Part shown: piece by piece, positions 43,360 through 51,975 of the stretch
Position numbering within the stretch: position 1 is the stretch's first letter
How the letters are laid out: the number at the start of each line of letters is the position of its first letter
Assembly (NCBI GenBank): GCA_046327745.1
Contig: JAXLXV010000027.1
Span: 1-64,000 of the forward strand
Length of the DNA stretch: 64,000 bases
Source of the DNA: JABAQJ01 sp046327745
GTDB taxonomy: Bacteria; Gemmatimonadota; Gemmatimonadetes; Gemmatimonadales; Gemmatimonadaceae
Direction: 5' to 3'
The notes under the pieces: model-generated
What the model was told of the DNA's origin: nothing
What the model saw: the letters and a program-made list of their open reading frames with translations, nothing else
Databases searched by the model: none
Position numbers and translations under genes: made by a program

Positions 43360-45579
43360 ATGACGGCCGTCCATCGCCGTGCGTTCATATGCGTTCCCGC
43401 AGTGCTCACGGTCCTTGTCGCCTGTTCGGGCGGGGGCAGTGCTGCGCCAAGCATCGTCACGGCCACCCCATCACGCGTGGCGGTGGTTCCGTCGTCATCA
43501 TCGGTCGCCATCGGTGGGACGCAGCAGTTGGTCGCCACCCTATACGATCAGAATGACAACGTCTTGTCGGGCTACTCGATGTCGTGGTCCACGTCGGACC
43601 AATCGGTGGCCACCGTCAGCTCCGCCGGATTGGCGACGGGTGTTGCGGCTGGCGCGGTCACAATCACCGCGTCCGCGGCGGGAGTTTCCGGATCTGGATC
43701 GCTCACCGTAACAGCGCGGACCGTGACCCGCGTCCAGCTGGCTCCTGGTACGGCGACGGTGAGCGTTGGTGCCACCACGACGCTGACGGCCACGGCCTAT
43801 GATGCACAGAACACCGTAGTTGCTGGGCGTCAGGCGACGTTCAGCAGCTCCAACACATCTGTGGCGACCGTGAACGGGGCTGGCGTAGTCACCGGTGTGG
43901 CTGCCGGTTCGGCGACGATCACCGGGACCATAGATGGCGTGAACGGGACGAGCACGATCACCGTTCAGGCGCCCGGCTCGGGGGCGGTGCAGTCCGTGGC
44001 GGTCGTTCCCAGTCCGGTGAGCGTGATTTTAGGAAACACCAGCACGCTGGCGGCTGTGGCCAAGGATGCCCAGGGGAACACGATTGCGGGGAAGTCCGCA
44101 ACCTGGTCCTCAGCGACGACTGCCGTTGCGACCGTCAGCGCCTCCGGAGTGGTGACTGGGGTGGCGCTGGGCACGTCCGTGATTTCCGCGACCGTTGACG
44201 GCGTTGTCGGCACCTCTACGGTCACCGTCGTCTCGCTCCCGGGCGGCAATTCCATCAGCGTGGACCCAGCTCAGACATTCCAGACCATAAACGGCTGGGA
44301 GGGGACCGGCTCGATCGGTGAGGTTGAGTGCGATCAGACCGCATTCCAGAACTACAAGGCGCCCGTCATCGATCGCTTGGCCAATGAGCTGGGCCTCAAT
44401 CGCGTGCGGTTGCAGGTGCGGAGCGGATACGAATCGCCGGTCGACTATTTCACGCAGTTTCGCAGTGGCCAGATCACGTACGCCCAATGGCAGGCGACTT
44501 GGTACTCGCCGGTGAATGACAATACCAACGCCAACAACACGGATCCGACGAAGTTTCAGTGGGGGTGGCTGGATTACCAGATCGATGAGGTGGTAGTGCC
44601 GCTGATGGCCAAGTTGCAGGCGCGTGGCGAGAAGCTGTACGTCAACTTGAACTACATCGACTTTGCGCAGGGAAGGACAAAGTCTTTCATCCAGATTAAG
44701 CAACCGCAGGAGTACGCCGAGTTCATTGCCGCCGCCTTCACGCACATCAAACAGAAGTATGGGTGGTCCCCCGATGCCTTGGAGATCCTTCTCGAGCCCT
44801 CTAACGCTGGCGACGTCACCACGGGCGTCTACGGCTCTGACCTCGGCCCGGCGGTCGTTGCTGCGGCCACCAGGCTATCATCGTTAGGCTTCACCCCGGA
44901 GATCATCGCGCCGTCCGACGCGTCCATGAGCGGGTCGGTGTCGTATTACGACCAGATGATTCTCACGCCGGGGGCGCTGTCCTTCATCAAGGAACTGTCT
45001 TACCACCGGTATCAGGGGGTGTCACTGGCTGCGCTGCAGGCGATCGCTTTCCGCGGGCAGCGGGATCACGTGCGCACGGCCATGCTCGAGTGGAATCAGG
45101 GGGTCAACATCGACACCCTGATCGAGGACCTGACGGTAGGGAATGTTTCGGCGTGGCAGCAGTTCAGCATGGCCTACTGCGCGCAGGCGACACAACCGGG
45201 CGCGACGGGGATTTACTATCAGGTCAACCAGAGCAACCCGTCGAATCCGATCGTCACGATGACCAACAACGCCCGGGACTATCGTCAGATCTTCCTGTAC
45301 GTGCGGGCGGGCGCCGTGCGAATCGGCGCGACCTCTGGCAATCCCTCGGTGCTCACGACCGTGGCCTTCCGGAATGCGAATGGGAAACACGTGGCCGTCG
45401 TCCGATCGCAGTCTGCGGCAGCTTTTTCGATCACGGGGCTTCCGGCCGGCACGTACGGCGTCAACTTCAATTCATTCACACAGAATGGAGTGAACATGCC
45501 GGACGTGGTGGTAACGGGTGGTGGTGTCTTGAACGCGGCGGCACCCTCCAAGGGTGTCATGACGTTCTACCAGCGATAG
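43360..45579 (+). CDS. Big_2-repeat lipoprotein with GH30-like glycosidase domain
   Basis: 739 residues from ATG 43360 with GGAGGA just upstream; the frame is open to 43312 but without an RBS. Lipoprotein signal MTAVHRRAFICVPAVLTVLVACSGG with lipobox LVAC. Three Big_2 repeats follow (to about residue 295; e.g. SWSTSDQSVATVSSAGLATG). A clan-A type glycosidase domain then starts QTFQTINGWEGTGSIG, has the probable acid/base Glu479 in ILLEPSNAG and nucleophile Glu577 in AMLEWNQG, and a C-terminal beta domain (VRIGATSGNPSVLTTVAFRNANGKHVAVV) as in GH30. It should cut or remodel a polysaccharide at the cell surface. The stop TAG shares a base with the GTG start of the next, paralogous gene. Confidence 0.85.
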   Translation: MTAVHRRAFICVPAVLTVLVACSGGGSAAPSIVTATPSRVAVVPSSSSVAIGGTQQLVATLYDQNDNVLSGYSMSWSTSDQSVATVSSAGLATGVAAGAVTITASAAGVSGSGSLTVTARTVTRVQLAPGTATVSVGATTTLTATAYDAQNTVVAGRQATFSSSNTSVATVNGAGVVTGVAAGSATITGTIDGVNGTSTITVQAPGSGAVQSVAVVPSPVSVILGNTSTLAAVAKDAQGNTIAGKSATWSSATTAVATVSASGVVTGVALGTSVISATVDGVVGTSTVTVVSLPGGNSISVDPAQTFQTINGWEGTGSIGEVECDQTAFQNYKAPVIDRLANELGLNRVRLQVRSGYESPVDYFTQFRSGQITYAQWQATWYSPVNDNTNANNTDPTKFQWGWLDYQIDEVVVPLMAKLQARGEKLYVNLNYIDFAQGRTKSFIQIKQPQEYAEFIAAAFTHIKQKYGWSPDALEILLEPSNAGDVTTGVYGSDLGPAVVAAATRLSSLGFTPEIIAPSDASMSGSVSYYDQMILTPGALSFIKELSYHRYQGVSLAALQAIAFRGQRDHVRTAMLEWNQGVNIDTLIEDLTVGNVSAWQQFSMAYCAQATQPGATGIYYQVNQSNPSNPIVTMTNNARDYRQIFLYVRAGAVRIGATSGNPSVLTTVAFRNANGKHVAVVRSQSAAAFSITGLPAGTYGVNFNSFTQNGVNMPDVVVTGGGVLNAAAPSKGVMTFYQR

Positions 45580-47288
45580 TGGCGCGCGCAGACTGGTCCG
45601 CGCGCGTTCGGCGCGTCGGCGGGTTGGTCTGCTCCGTGTGGTGCGCTGGGTGCCGTTATCCCGACTCGGAGATCGCCCCAGACGTCGCACGCCAGGCCGC
45701 GCGCGCGGCCGCCTCGCGCGTCGCATTCATCGATCACGCGACCGAGTCTCTTGTCCTTGCGCCTCGGGCACACGCTACGCTGAATGCCACGGCGTATGAC
45801 TCGACGGCCGTACCCCTCACCGATCGGCGGATCTCTTTCGTCAGCCTCAATCCGGCTGTGGCAACTGTGGACGACCGGGGCCGCGTGTATGCGAAGGCCG
45901 TCGGGAGCTCCCGCATCGAACTGTCCGTGGAGGACGCGCGTGACACGATTCCGATTTCCGTTGATGCTGCCGAGCAGGGTACGACTCTGGTCCACATCTT
46001 CCCGCAGCAGGAATTCCAGCGCATGGAGGGGTGGGAGGCACACCATCAGTCAGGGGAACTGGACTGCAATCCCGCGAACTTCGTCCGCTACCAGAACGAG
46101 CTATTCGATCGCGCAGTTGACACGCTGGGTATCAATCGGCTAAGGCTCGAGGTGCGGAGTGGCATGGAGGCGCCGCATCTGCGAAACCCTGGCGGCAACG
46201 AGGCGCAGAGCCGCGCCGTGAGTTTTGGCACCCCTTGGTTTTCGCCAGTCAATGACAACGATGACCCGTCAGTCGCAAACCCGGCGGGCTTTCAATTCGA
46301 CTGGTTCGATTACAACGTCACCAGCACGATCCTGCCGCTGCGCGACCGACTGGCAAAGCGTGGTGAGCATTTGTTCGTCAACCTTACCTACGTCGACTTC
46401 TTCCAAAGCACCCCGTTTGAGCAGATGCGCGACCCGCGCGAGTATGCCGAATTGCTCGCGGTGACATTCGATCACATGCAGCGAGTGTTTGGTTTTGTGC
46501 CGGACGCCATCGAAACGATCCTCGAACCGGATAACACGCCATGGACGCCGGAGCAGGTCGGAGCGGCGATTGTGGCCGCGGGCGATCGCCTGGCGGCCGC
46601 GGGCTTCCGTCCCCAGTTTCTGGCCCCATCCACCACCAACCTCGGCGCGGCGGTACGATTCTACGACCGGCTGCATCGCGTGCCCCGCGTGAACGACTAT
46701 GTGCGCACGCTCGTGTATCATCGCTACTCAGGTGTGAGCCGTGCCTCATTGCATCAACTGCGGCTTCGCGCTCGCCGCGACCACCTTGGCATGGCGATGC
46801 TCGAGCACATGGGGGGAACAGCTGAAGAACTGCATGATGACCTGACGCTTGGGCACGTCGGCTCGTGGGAGCGCTTCGCACTGGCCTACTGCAGCCAACG
46901 AGTCAACCCTGATGCTGAGGGTGTGTACTTCCAGATAGCGCTCAAACGAGGGCAGGCGCCGCAGGTCGTGTTCACGAATGAGGCGCGTCTTCTCCGGCAC
47001 TACTTCGCCTTTGTGCGAGAAGGTGCCCAACGGATCGGCGCCGCCACCACCGACCAGGAAATTTCCCCGGTGGCCTTTCGCAACACGAACGGGTCTCAGG
47101 TCGTCATATTACGAACGCGTCGCGGCGGGTCATTCTCCGTCGCTGGGCTGGCTCCTGGTCGTTATGCAGTGCTGTGGACGACCAGCGCGAACGGCCACTC
47201 GGAGAGCCACGACGCCGTAGTGGCGACGGATGGCCGCCTCAAGGCCATGATTCCGGGCGCCGGATTCGTCACGATTTACGCCCACTGA
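45579..47288 (+). CDS. second GH30-like glycosidase lipoprotein (shorter paralogue)
   Basis: 569 residues from GTG 45579, overlapping the upstream TAG (TAGTG); the frame runs back to 45090 only inside the previous gene. The N-terminus VARADWSARVRRVGGLVCSVWCAGCRYPDS reads as a short lipoprotein signal with Cys near residue 25. One Big_2-like unit (ISFVSLNPAVATVDDRGRVY) precedes a glycosidase domain parallel to its neighbour: QEFQRMEGWEAHHQSGELDC, TILEPDNTPW (probable acid/base Glu) and AMLEHMGGT (probable nucleophile Glu), then RIGAATTDQEISPVAFRNTN. Both catalytic glutamates are kept. A duplicate that has lost two Big_2 repeats, or whose neighbour gained them. The next gene starts directly after its stop (TGAATG). 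Confidence 0.82.
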   Translation: MARADWSARVRRVGGLVCSVWCAGCRYPDSEIAPDVARQAARAAASRVAFIDHATESLVLAPRAHATLNATAYDSTAVPLTDRRISFVSLNPAVATVDDRGRVYAKAVGSSRIELSVEDARDTIPISVDAAEQGTTLVHIFPQQEFQRMEGWEAHHQSGELDCNPANFVRYQNELFDRAVDTLGINRLRLEVRSGMEAPHLRNPGGNEAQSRAVSFGTPWFSPVNDNDDPSVANPAGFQFDWFDYNVTSTILPLRDRLAKRGEHLFVNLTYVDFFQSTPFEQMRDPREYAELLAVTFDHMQRVFGFVPDAIETILEPDNTPWTPEQVGAAIVAAGDRLAAAGFRPQFLAPSTTNLGAAVRFYDRLHRVPRVNDYVRTLVYHRYSGVSRASLHQLRLRARRDHLGMAMLEHMGGTAEELHDDLTLGHVGSWERFALAYCSQRVNPDAEGVYFQIALKRGQAPQVVFTNEARLLRHYFAFVREGAQRIGAATTDQEISPVAFRNTNGSQVVILRTRRGGSFSVAGLAPGRYAVLWTTSANGHSESHDAVVATDGRLKAMIPGAGFVTIYAH

Positions 47289-49466
47289 ATGAAAGGTTCG
47301 TTCCTCCAGACGCCGGCTGCCCGATTCGCGATCGCCGCCGGCGCTGTTGGCGTGGCGACGGCAGCGTTCGTTGCCCCGATCTTCCGGAACGCTGACGGCA
47401 CGCTGGCGCCGGGGAGCGCATTTCCGCTCACACTGGCGATCGGCATGCTCGTGGTTGCGCTGACAGCAACCACAGTGTGGCAACGCCCAGGTCTCTGGAC
47501 TGGCCTCCTGATCGCGGGACAGGGTGCGGCGCTGCAGCTCATTGACGCGCCTAACAAAGTGGTCTACCAGCATTACCGCTTTGTCACAGGCGCCGGTCCG
47601 GTGCTCCCGATCGTGCCGTTGTTGGTAATCGGCGTGCAGGTGGGATGGGTGCTCTGGGGACTGCGTGGCACCCGTGGAGGCGTGATCGCGTGGTGGCGGT
47701 CGAGCTTGTCGCCCGTGGCGCGCGCGCTGGCTGTGCTGGGATTTGTGCTGACGAGTGCGACCCTCTCCCGCATGCCGGCGTTGTACGTCGGCGAACTACT
47801 TGTCGCTGCCTTGGTGCAGGGCGTCGCCGTGCTGAACGTCATCTGCATTGCGCGGGCCATGCCGGCGTCGGCTGCCCATGCCTTCGACGCCGTGCTCGCA
47901 CCGCACGGCACGGCCGAACGGTCGTACCGTGCGGTAGAGCCGTTCTCGCTGGTATTGGCCGCATGGGTGTTGGCAGTCTCCGCACTACTGGCGGTCGTCG
48001 TTTATGAACGACACCCCCATGTGCCTGACGAGGTGGTGTATCTGCTGCAGGCGCGATACCTCGCCAAAGGCCACCTCTGGTTGCCGCTCCCGCCCGTTCC
48101 GGAGGCGTTCAATCTGGACCTGATGTACTCGGACGCTACCCGATGGTTCTCGCCAGTGAATCCCGGGTGGCCATTTGTCCTGGCGGTCGGAGCATGGCTC
48201 GGTGTCCCATGGCTGGTGAACCCGGTACTTGGAGCGATTTGCGTCCTGCTGGCCAACGGCGTGCTGGCCGAGCTCTACCCGGTGCGGACGCGCCGAGTCG
48301 CGTTGCTCCTGCTGGCGACATCGCCATGGTTTCTCTTCATGTCGATGAACTTCATGACCCATCAACTGGTCATGGTATCCGCGTTAGGCGCCGCGCTGGC
48401 GGTGGCCCGGGCGCGACGCGTAGCGGCGGGACGACCGTTGCGCATGCTCGTCGGCGGCCTCTGTATTGGGGTGGTGAGTCTGGTGCGTCCGTTAGAAGGA
48501 CTCGCCGTGGCCCTGCTGCTGGGTGTATGGTCCCTGCCCATCACGGGACGACGCTTCCGATTCTCGCCCTCCGCCTGGCTGGTCGTCGGATCCGTGCTGA
48601 GCGGCCTTTTGGCACGTCCGTATAACGCCCTCATGACCGGCGATCCCTCGTACTTTCCGATCATGGCGTACATCGACAAGTACTACGCCAAGGGGGCCAA
48701 TGACCTCGGCTTCGGTCCCAATCGCGGGCTCGGCTGGTCCGGTCTCGATCCTATTCCTGGGCACGGGCCCCTGGACGTGATCGTGAACGCGGACCTCAAC
48801 GTGTTTTCCATTAACACCGACTTGCTCGGCTGGGCCATCGGGTCGTTAGGCGTCGTGGTGTTCCTGTTGGCAGGGCGGCGCCTGCGGCGGGCCGATTGGT
48901 GGATGGTGGCCGTGATTGCCATGGTCGCCGGAATTCACTCGTTCTACTGGTTCAGCGGCGGTCCAGACTTTGGCGCGCGATACTGGTACCTGGTACTCGT
49001 TCCGGCGGTGGTGCTCGCCGTCCGCGGCGTCGAGGAAATCGCGGCGACCGCCGCGCCGTACGCGGCGCAGGCCAGCGGGCGCGCCCTGATGGCCACGTTA
49101 GGCCTGATGCTGGCAGCACTGGTGAGTTTCGTCCCGTGGCGTTCAATCGCGAAGTACCATCACTTCCGCAACATGCGTGCTGACGTGCGCACCTTGGCAT
49201 CGGAGCACCACTTCGGTCGAAGCCTCATCCTGGTGCGAGGCAATCGCCATCCGGACTACGCGTCAGCTGCAATCTACAACCCGATCGATCTGCGGGCAGA
49301 CGCTCCGATTTTCGTCTGGGATGCGTCGCCAGAGGTGCGACGACAGGCGTTGGCGGCCTATCCCGATCGACCCGTCTGGGTCGTGGAGGGCACAACCGTA
49401 ACCGGCGGGGCCTTTCGCGTATCGGCGGGCCCGCTGACCACGGCGCAGGCGTTGGCCCTTCCTTGA
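47289..49466 (+). CDS. GT-C-type membrane glycosyltransferase (PMT/ArnT-like)
   Basis: 725-residue membrane protein with about 14 hydrophobic segments. Four helices at the N-terminus precede a GT-C-like core containing the acidic motif HVPDEVVYLLQARYLAKGHL (residues about 245-264), positioned like the D-E site of ArnT/PMT-type transferases that use polyprenyl-phosphate sugars. VNPGWPFVLAVGAWLGVPWLVN and FLFMSMNFMTHQLVM follow as in this superfamily, and FYWFSGGPDFGARYWYL is near the C-terminus. The 155-residue C-terminal part is a soluble extracytoplasmic tail. The ATG immediately follows the glycosidase stop, and its own stop overlaps the TTG start of the epimerase gene. Donor and acceptor unknown. 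Confidence 0.78.
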   Translation: MKGSFLQTPAARFAIAAGAVGVATAAFVAPIFRNADGTLAPGSAFPLTLAIGMLVVALTATTVWQRPGLWTGLLIAGQGAALQLIDAPNKVVYQHYRFVTGAGPVLPIVPLLVIGVQVGWVLWGLRGTRGGVIAWWRSSLSPVARALAVLGFVLTSATLSRMPALYVGELLVAALVQGVAVLNVICIARAMPASAAHAFDAVLAPHGTAERSYRAVEPFSLVLAAWVLAVSALLAVVVYERHPHVPDEVVYLLQARYLAKGHLWLPLPPVPEAFNLDLMYSDATRWFSPVNPGWPFVLAVGAWLGVPWLVNPVLGAICVLLANGVLAELYPVRTRRVALLLLATSPWFLFMSMNFMTHQLVMVSALGAALAVARARRVAAGRPLRMLVGGLCIGVVSLVRPLEGLAVALLLGVWSLPITGRRFRFSPSAWLVVGSVLSGLLARPYNALMTGDPSYFPIMAYIDKYYAKGANDLGFGPNRGLGWSGLDPIPGHGPLDVIVNADLNVFSINTDLLGWAIGSLGVVVFLLAGRRLRRADWWMVAVIAMVAGIHSFYWFSGGPDFGARYWYLVLVPAVVLAVRGVEEIAATAAPYAAQASGRALMATLGLMLAALVSFVPWRSIAKYHHFRNMRADVRTLASEHHFGRSLILVRGNRHPDYASAAIYNPIDLRADAPIFVWDASPEVRRQALAAYPDRPVWVVEGTTVTGGAFRVSAGPLTTAQALALP

Positions 49467-50434
49467 CCAGTCCGATCGTCGCGCCACCGCGCGCGCTGGT
49501 CCTCGGGGCCAATGGCTTCCTCGGACGATGGATGGCGCGCACGCTCACTGCGGCTGGGAGTGACGTGGTTGGTGTATCGCGGGCTTTCGACGACACGATG
49601 ATGCGCCAGTGGGGAATCGGGGGGCGTCGCGTGGCACTGGACCTCAGCGATTTGGAGAGCGTGAAGGCCCTCGTCCGTCGCGAGTCGCCCGACGTGGTGT
49701 TCAATCTGGCGGGATACGGTGTTGACCGGAATGAACGCGATGCGGCAACGGCGGAACGGATCAACGCCGCGTTGCCCGGAGCGCTGGCCGAAGGCTGCGC
49801 CGAACTTCCGGAAACGGCGTGGCGCGGCGTCCGGCTGGTTCACATTGGATCCGCGCTGGAGTATGGGACCACCGGTGGCGTGCTGCGCGAGGACGCGCCG
49901 ATGGCGCCGACGACGTTGTACGGCGTGACCAAGCTCAGGGGCACGACGCGGGTTACGGAAGTGGCGCGGCGCACCGGCCTCCGTGCCTTCACCGGACGAT
50001 TGTTTACCGTCTTTGGTCCTGGGGAGCACGCTGGGCGCTTGTTCCCAACGCTGGTGGCCGCTGCCCATGGCCAGGAGCCGATTCCCTTGTCATCGGGAAC
50101 CCAAACGCGGGACTTTGCCTTCGCTGGTGACGTTGCGTACTGCTTGTTGCAGCTGGCCAGTTCTACAGTGCAACCCGGTGAGGCGGTGAACGTTGCCTCG
50201 GGGGAGATGCACACCGTGCACGACTTCGTGCTCGCAGCGGCCCACGTGCTGCAGATCCAAACGGCGCGCCTGCATTTCGGTGAGGTCGCTGTTCGACCCG
50301 AGGAAATGTCGCACACCGGCGTCTCGGTAGACCGGTTGACGACGCTCACCGGCGCACCTCTCAGTTCCCGCTTGCCCACTGTGCTGTCCCGCGCGGTGGC
50401 CGCGGCGCAATCCGTCGGCTGGGCGGGAACCTAA
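49463..50434 (+). CDS. NAD-dependent epimerase/dehydratase (SDR)
   Basis: Extended short-chain dehydrogenase of 323 residues, TTG start overlapping the previous stop (TTGA). Rossmann motif ALVLGANGFLGRW (residues about 11-23), D in VALDLSD, NLAGYGVD, the catalytic serine in HIGSALEYG, and the Y-x3-K pair in LYGVTKLRGT. FTGRLFTVFGPGEHAGRLFP follows, as in sugar-nucleotide 4-epimerases and 4-reductases. Probably acts on an NDP-sugar in the cytosol; substrate not assignable. Last gene of the 43.4-50.4 kb plus-strand operon; its TAA stop overlaps the convergent TAG stop of the next gene. Confidence 0.88.
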   Translation: MTSPIVAPPRALVLGANGFLGRWMARTLTAAGSDVVGVSRAFDDTMMRQWGIGGRRVALDLSDLESVKALVRRESPDVVFNLAGYGVDRNERDAATAERINAALPGALAEGCAELPETAWRGVRLVHIGSALEYGTTGGVLREDAPMAPTTLYGVTKLRGTTRVTEVARRTGLRAFTGRLFTVFGPGEHAGRLFPTLVAAAHGQEPIPLSSGTQTRDFAFAGDVAYCLLQLASSTVQPGEAVNVASGEMHTVHDFVLAAAHVLQIQTARLHFGEVAVRPEEMSHTGVSVDRLTTLTGAPLSSRLPTVLSRAVAAAQSVGWAGT

Positions 50435-51975
50435 GATGTCCTCGCTGGGCGCCAGCGAATGACAAGGAACCAACCTAACGCAAGACCATATGCAAGGAGC
50501 GACGGCAGGTAGAAACGCTTCAGCTCGTCGGCGTATGGGGCGACGGTCCATGCCAACAGCGGAAACGGCATCGCCAGCGCCAACCCCATCGCCCAGCGGC
50601 CGTAGGCAGACGTCGGCACCAGCGCGGCCAAGGCCACAAACCAGATCACGTACCAAGGCCAAGCGTGTGAAGCGCCCAGCAGCAACATGCTCATCATCAC
50701 GGCGGCACCAGCCTCACGAAGCCGCCCGCCGCCGTCCCTGAGATAGCGATACAGCTCCAGTACGGTGAGCAGTGGGAATATCCCGACCGCTACATACGCC
50801 AGGAAACGCAACGGTGCCCCCGTCAGCTCCACAACGGCGAGGACCGCGTCCGAAGGCAGATAGAAGTGTCCCCCGTGCACCTCGGATGTCGTAGCGAAGA
50901 AATCCAAGCCACGAAAGATCGGGGCGAACGCGGCCACAGTCAGGACGGCGGCTAGCGCCGCTCTCGGTAGGTAGGCGCGCACAAACCGCGAGACATCTCG
51001 CGACTCTTCTGGTTCGCGATACAAGGCGTCCAGCAGGAAGAGTGGCGCGCTCGCGTATTTGAACAAGACGGAGGCCGTCAGTGCCGCAGTCGCCGCCATC
51101 GGCCGGCCCGTCCGACGGAAATACATCCACAGGAGCGCGCATCCGACCATCGCCACGTCGTTGTGTCCGTCGCCCACGGTCTGCACGACGCCAATCGGCA
51201 ACCAAGCGACCATGATGACCGCGAGCACCTGCTCAAATGGAGCGCGATCGCGGACCAGACCGCGCACCACGCAGAGCAACCCAATCCACGCGGCCGCCAA
51301 GACGAGCTTGAAGAGCAGGGCACCCCACAGGGCGTGGCCTCCCGTCACCCACATGATGGCCGCCGAGACGTACGCCCAGAGCGGGCCGTACGTCATATGC
51401 ATGAGCGGCGAATCGAGGGGCAACCAGCTCGTGGCGGCGGCCGGGACCTCGTAGTACGGGTTGATGCCGGCGGCCAAGGTTCGTCCCCATGCCACCGAAA
51501 GCCAGAAATCAGGAACTAGTACGGGGACGGCAGGAATCAGCAGGAGGGCAAAGACCACGCCCCATCGCAAGGCACGGTCGGCATCCGACGGTTGCAGCGC
51601 CAAGCGGTGACGCCACGCCGATCCAACCGCTCCGAGGGCCGCGAGCGATGCAGCCATCAACGGTAGTCCGTATGTCGCTAGGAACAAGCGACGGTCTTCC
51701 ATCAGTCCCCGTGACCGAAACGCCAGCTGCAATCCCCAGCGCCACGCCGGAAGTCCGTCATCCTTCCGTCCTTGCAGCCATGGGAATGCCTCGCCAATGC
51801 GAGCGAAGAACTCAAACTGGCCATACGTGCGCGTCTCGTACGAGGCAAACGGCGCCAACAGCCAGGACAGCACGGCGGCCGACGCCAGGCATATCATGGC
51901 CGCCACACCGCACCAGAAGAGGGCTCGCCGGAATCCCTTCGCGCCCGGAGCGTCGACCGTCACCGCGTCAGGCAT
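50431..51975 (-). CDS. polytopic GT87/MptB-like membrane glycosyltransferase
   Basis: 514 residues from ATG 51975, which overlaps the last eight bases of the upstream gene; the frame extends further only inside that gene. About 11-12 hydrophobic segments. The periplasmic loop AAGINPYYEVPAAATSWLPL, followed by MTYGPLWAYVSAAIMWVTGG, resembles the polyprenol-phosphate-mannose-dependent mannosyltransferases and GT87 group (dPY...P..YGPLW). GDGHNDVAMVGCALLWMYFRRTGRP and FKYASAPLFLLDALYRE continue the pattern. It should glycosylate a lipid-linked or surface glycan on the outer face of the inner membrane using a polyprenyl-phosphate sugar. The DPM1-like GT2 at 56224 could make such a donor. Specific sugar unknown. 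Confidence 0.72.
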   Translation of the reverse strand: MPDAVTVDAPGAKGFRRALFWCGVAAMICLASAAVLSWLLAPFASYETRTYGQFEFFARIGEAFPWLQGRKDDGLPAWRWGLQLAFRSRGLMEDRRLFLATYGLPLMAASLAALGAVGSAWRHRLALQPSDADRALRWGVVFALLLIPAVPVLVPDFWLSVAWGRTLAAGINPYYEVPAAATSWLPLDSPLMHMTYGPLWAYVSAAIMWVTGGHALWGALLFKLVLAAAWIGLLCVVRGLVRDRAPFEQVLAVIMVAWLPIGVVQTVGDGHNDVAMVGCALLWMYFRRTGRPMAATAALTASVLFKYASAPLFLLDALYREPEESRDVSRFVRAYLPRAALAAVLTVAAFAPIFRGLDFFATTSEVHGGHFYLPSDAVLAVVELTGAPLRFLAYVAVGIFPLLTVLELYRYLRDGGGRLREAGAAVMMSMLLLGASHAWPWYVIWFVALAALVPTSAYGRWAMGLALAMPFPLLAWTVAPYADELKRFYLPSLLAYGLALGWFLVIRWRPARTS

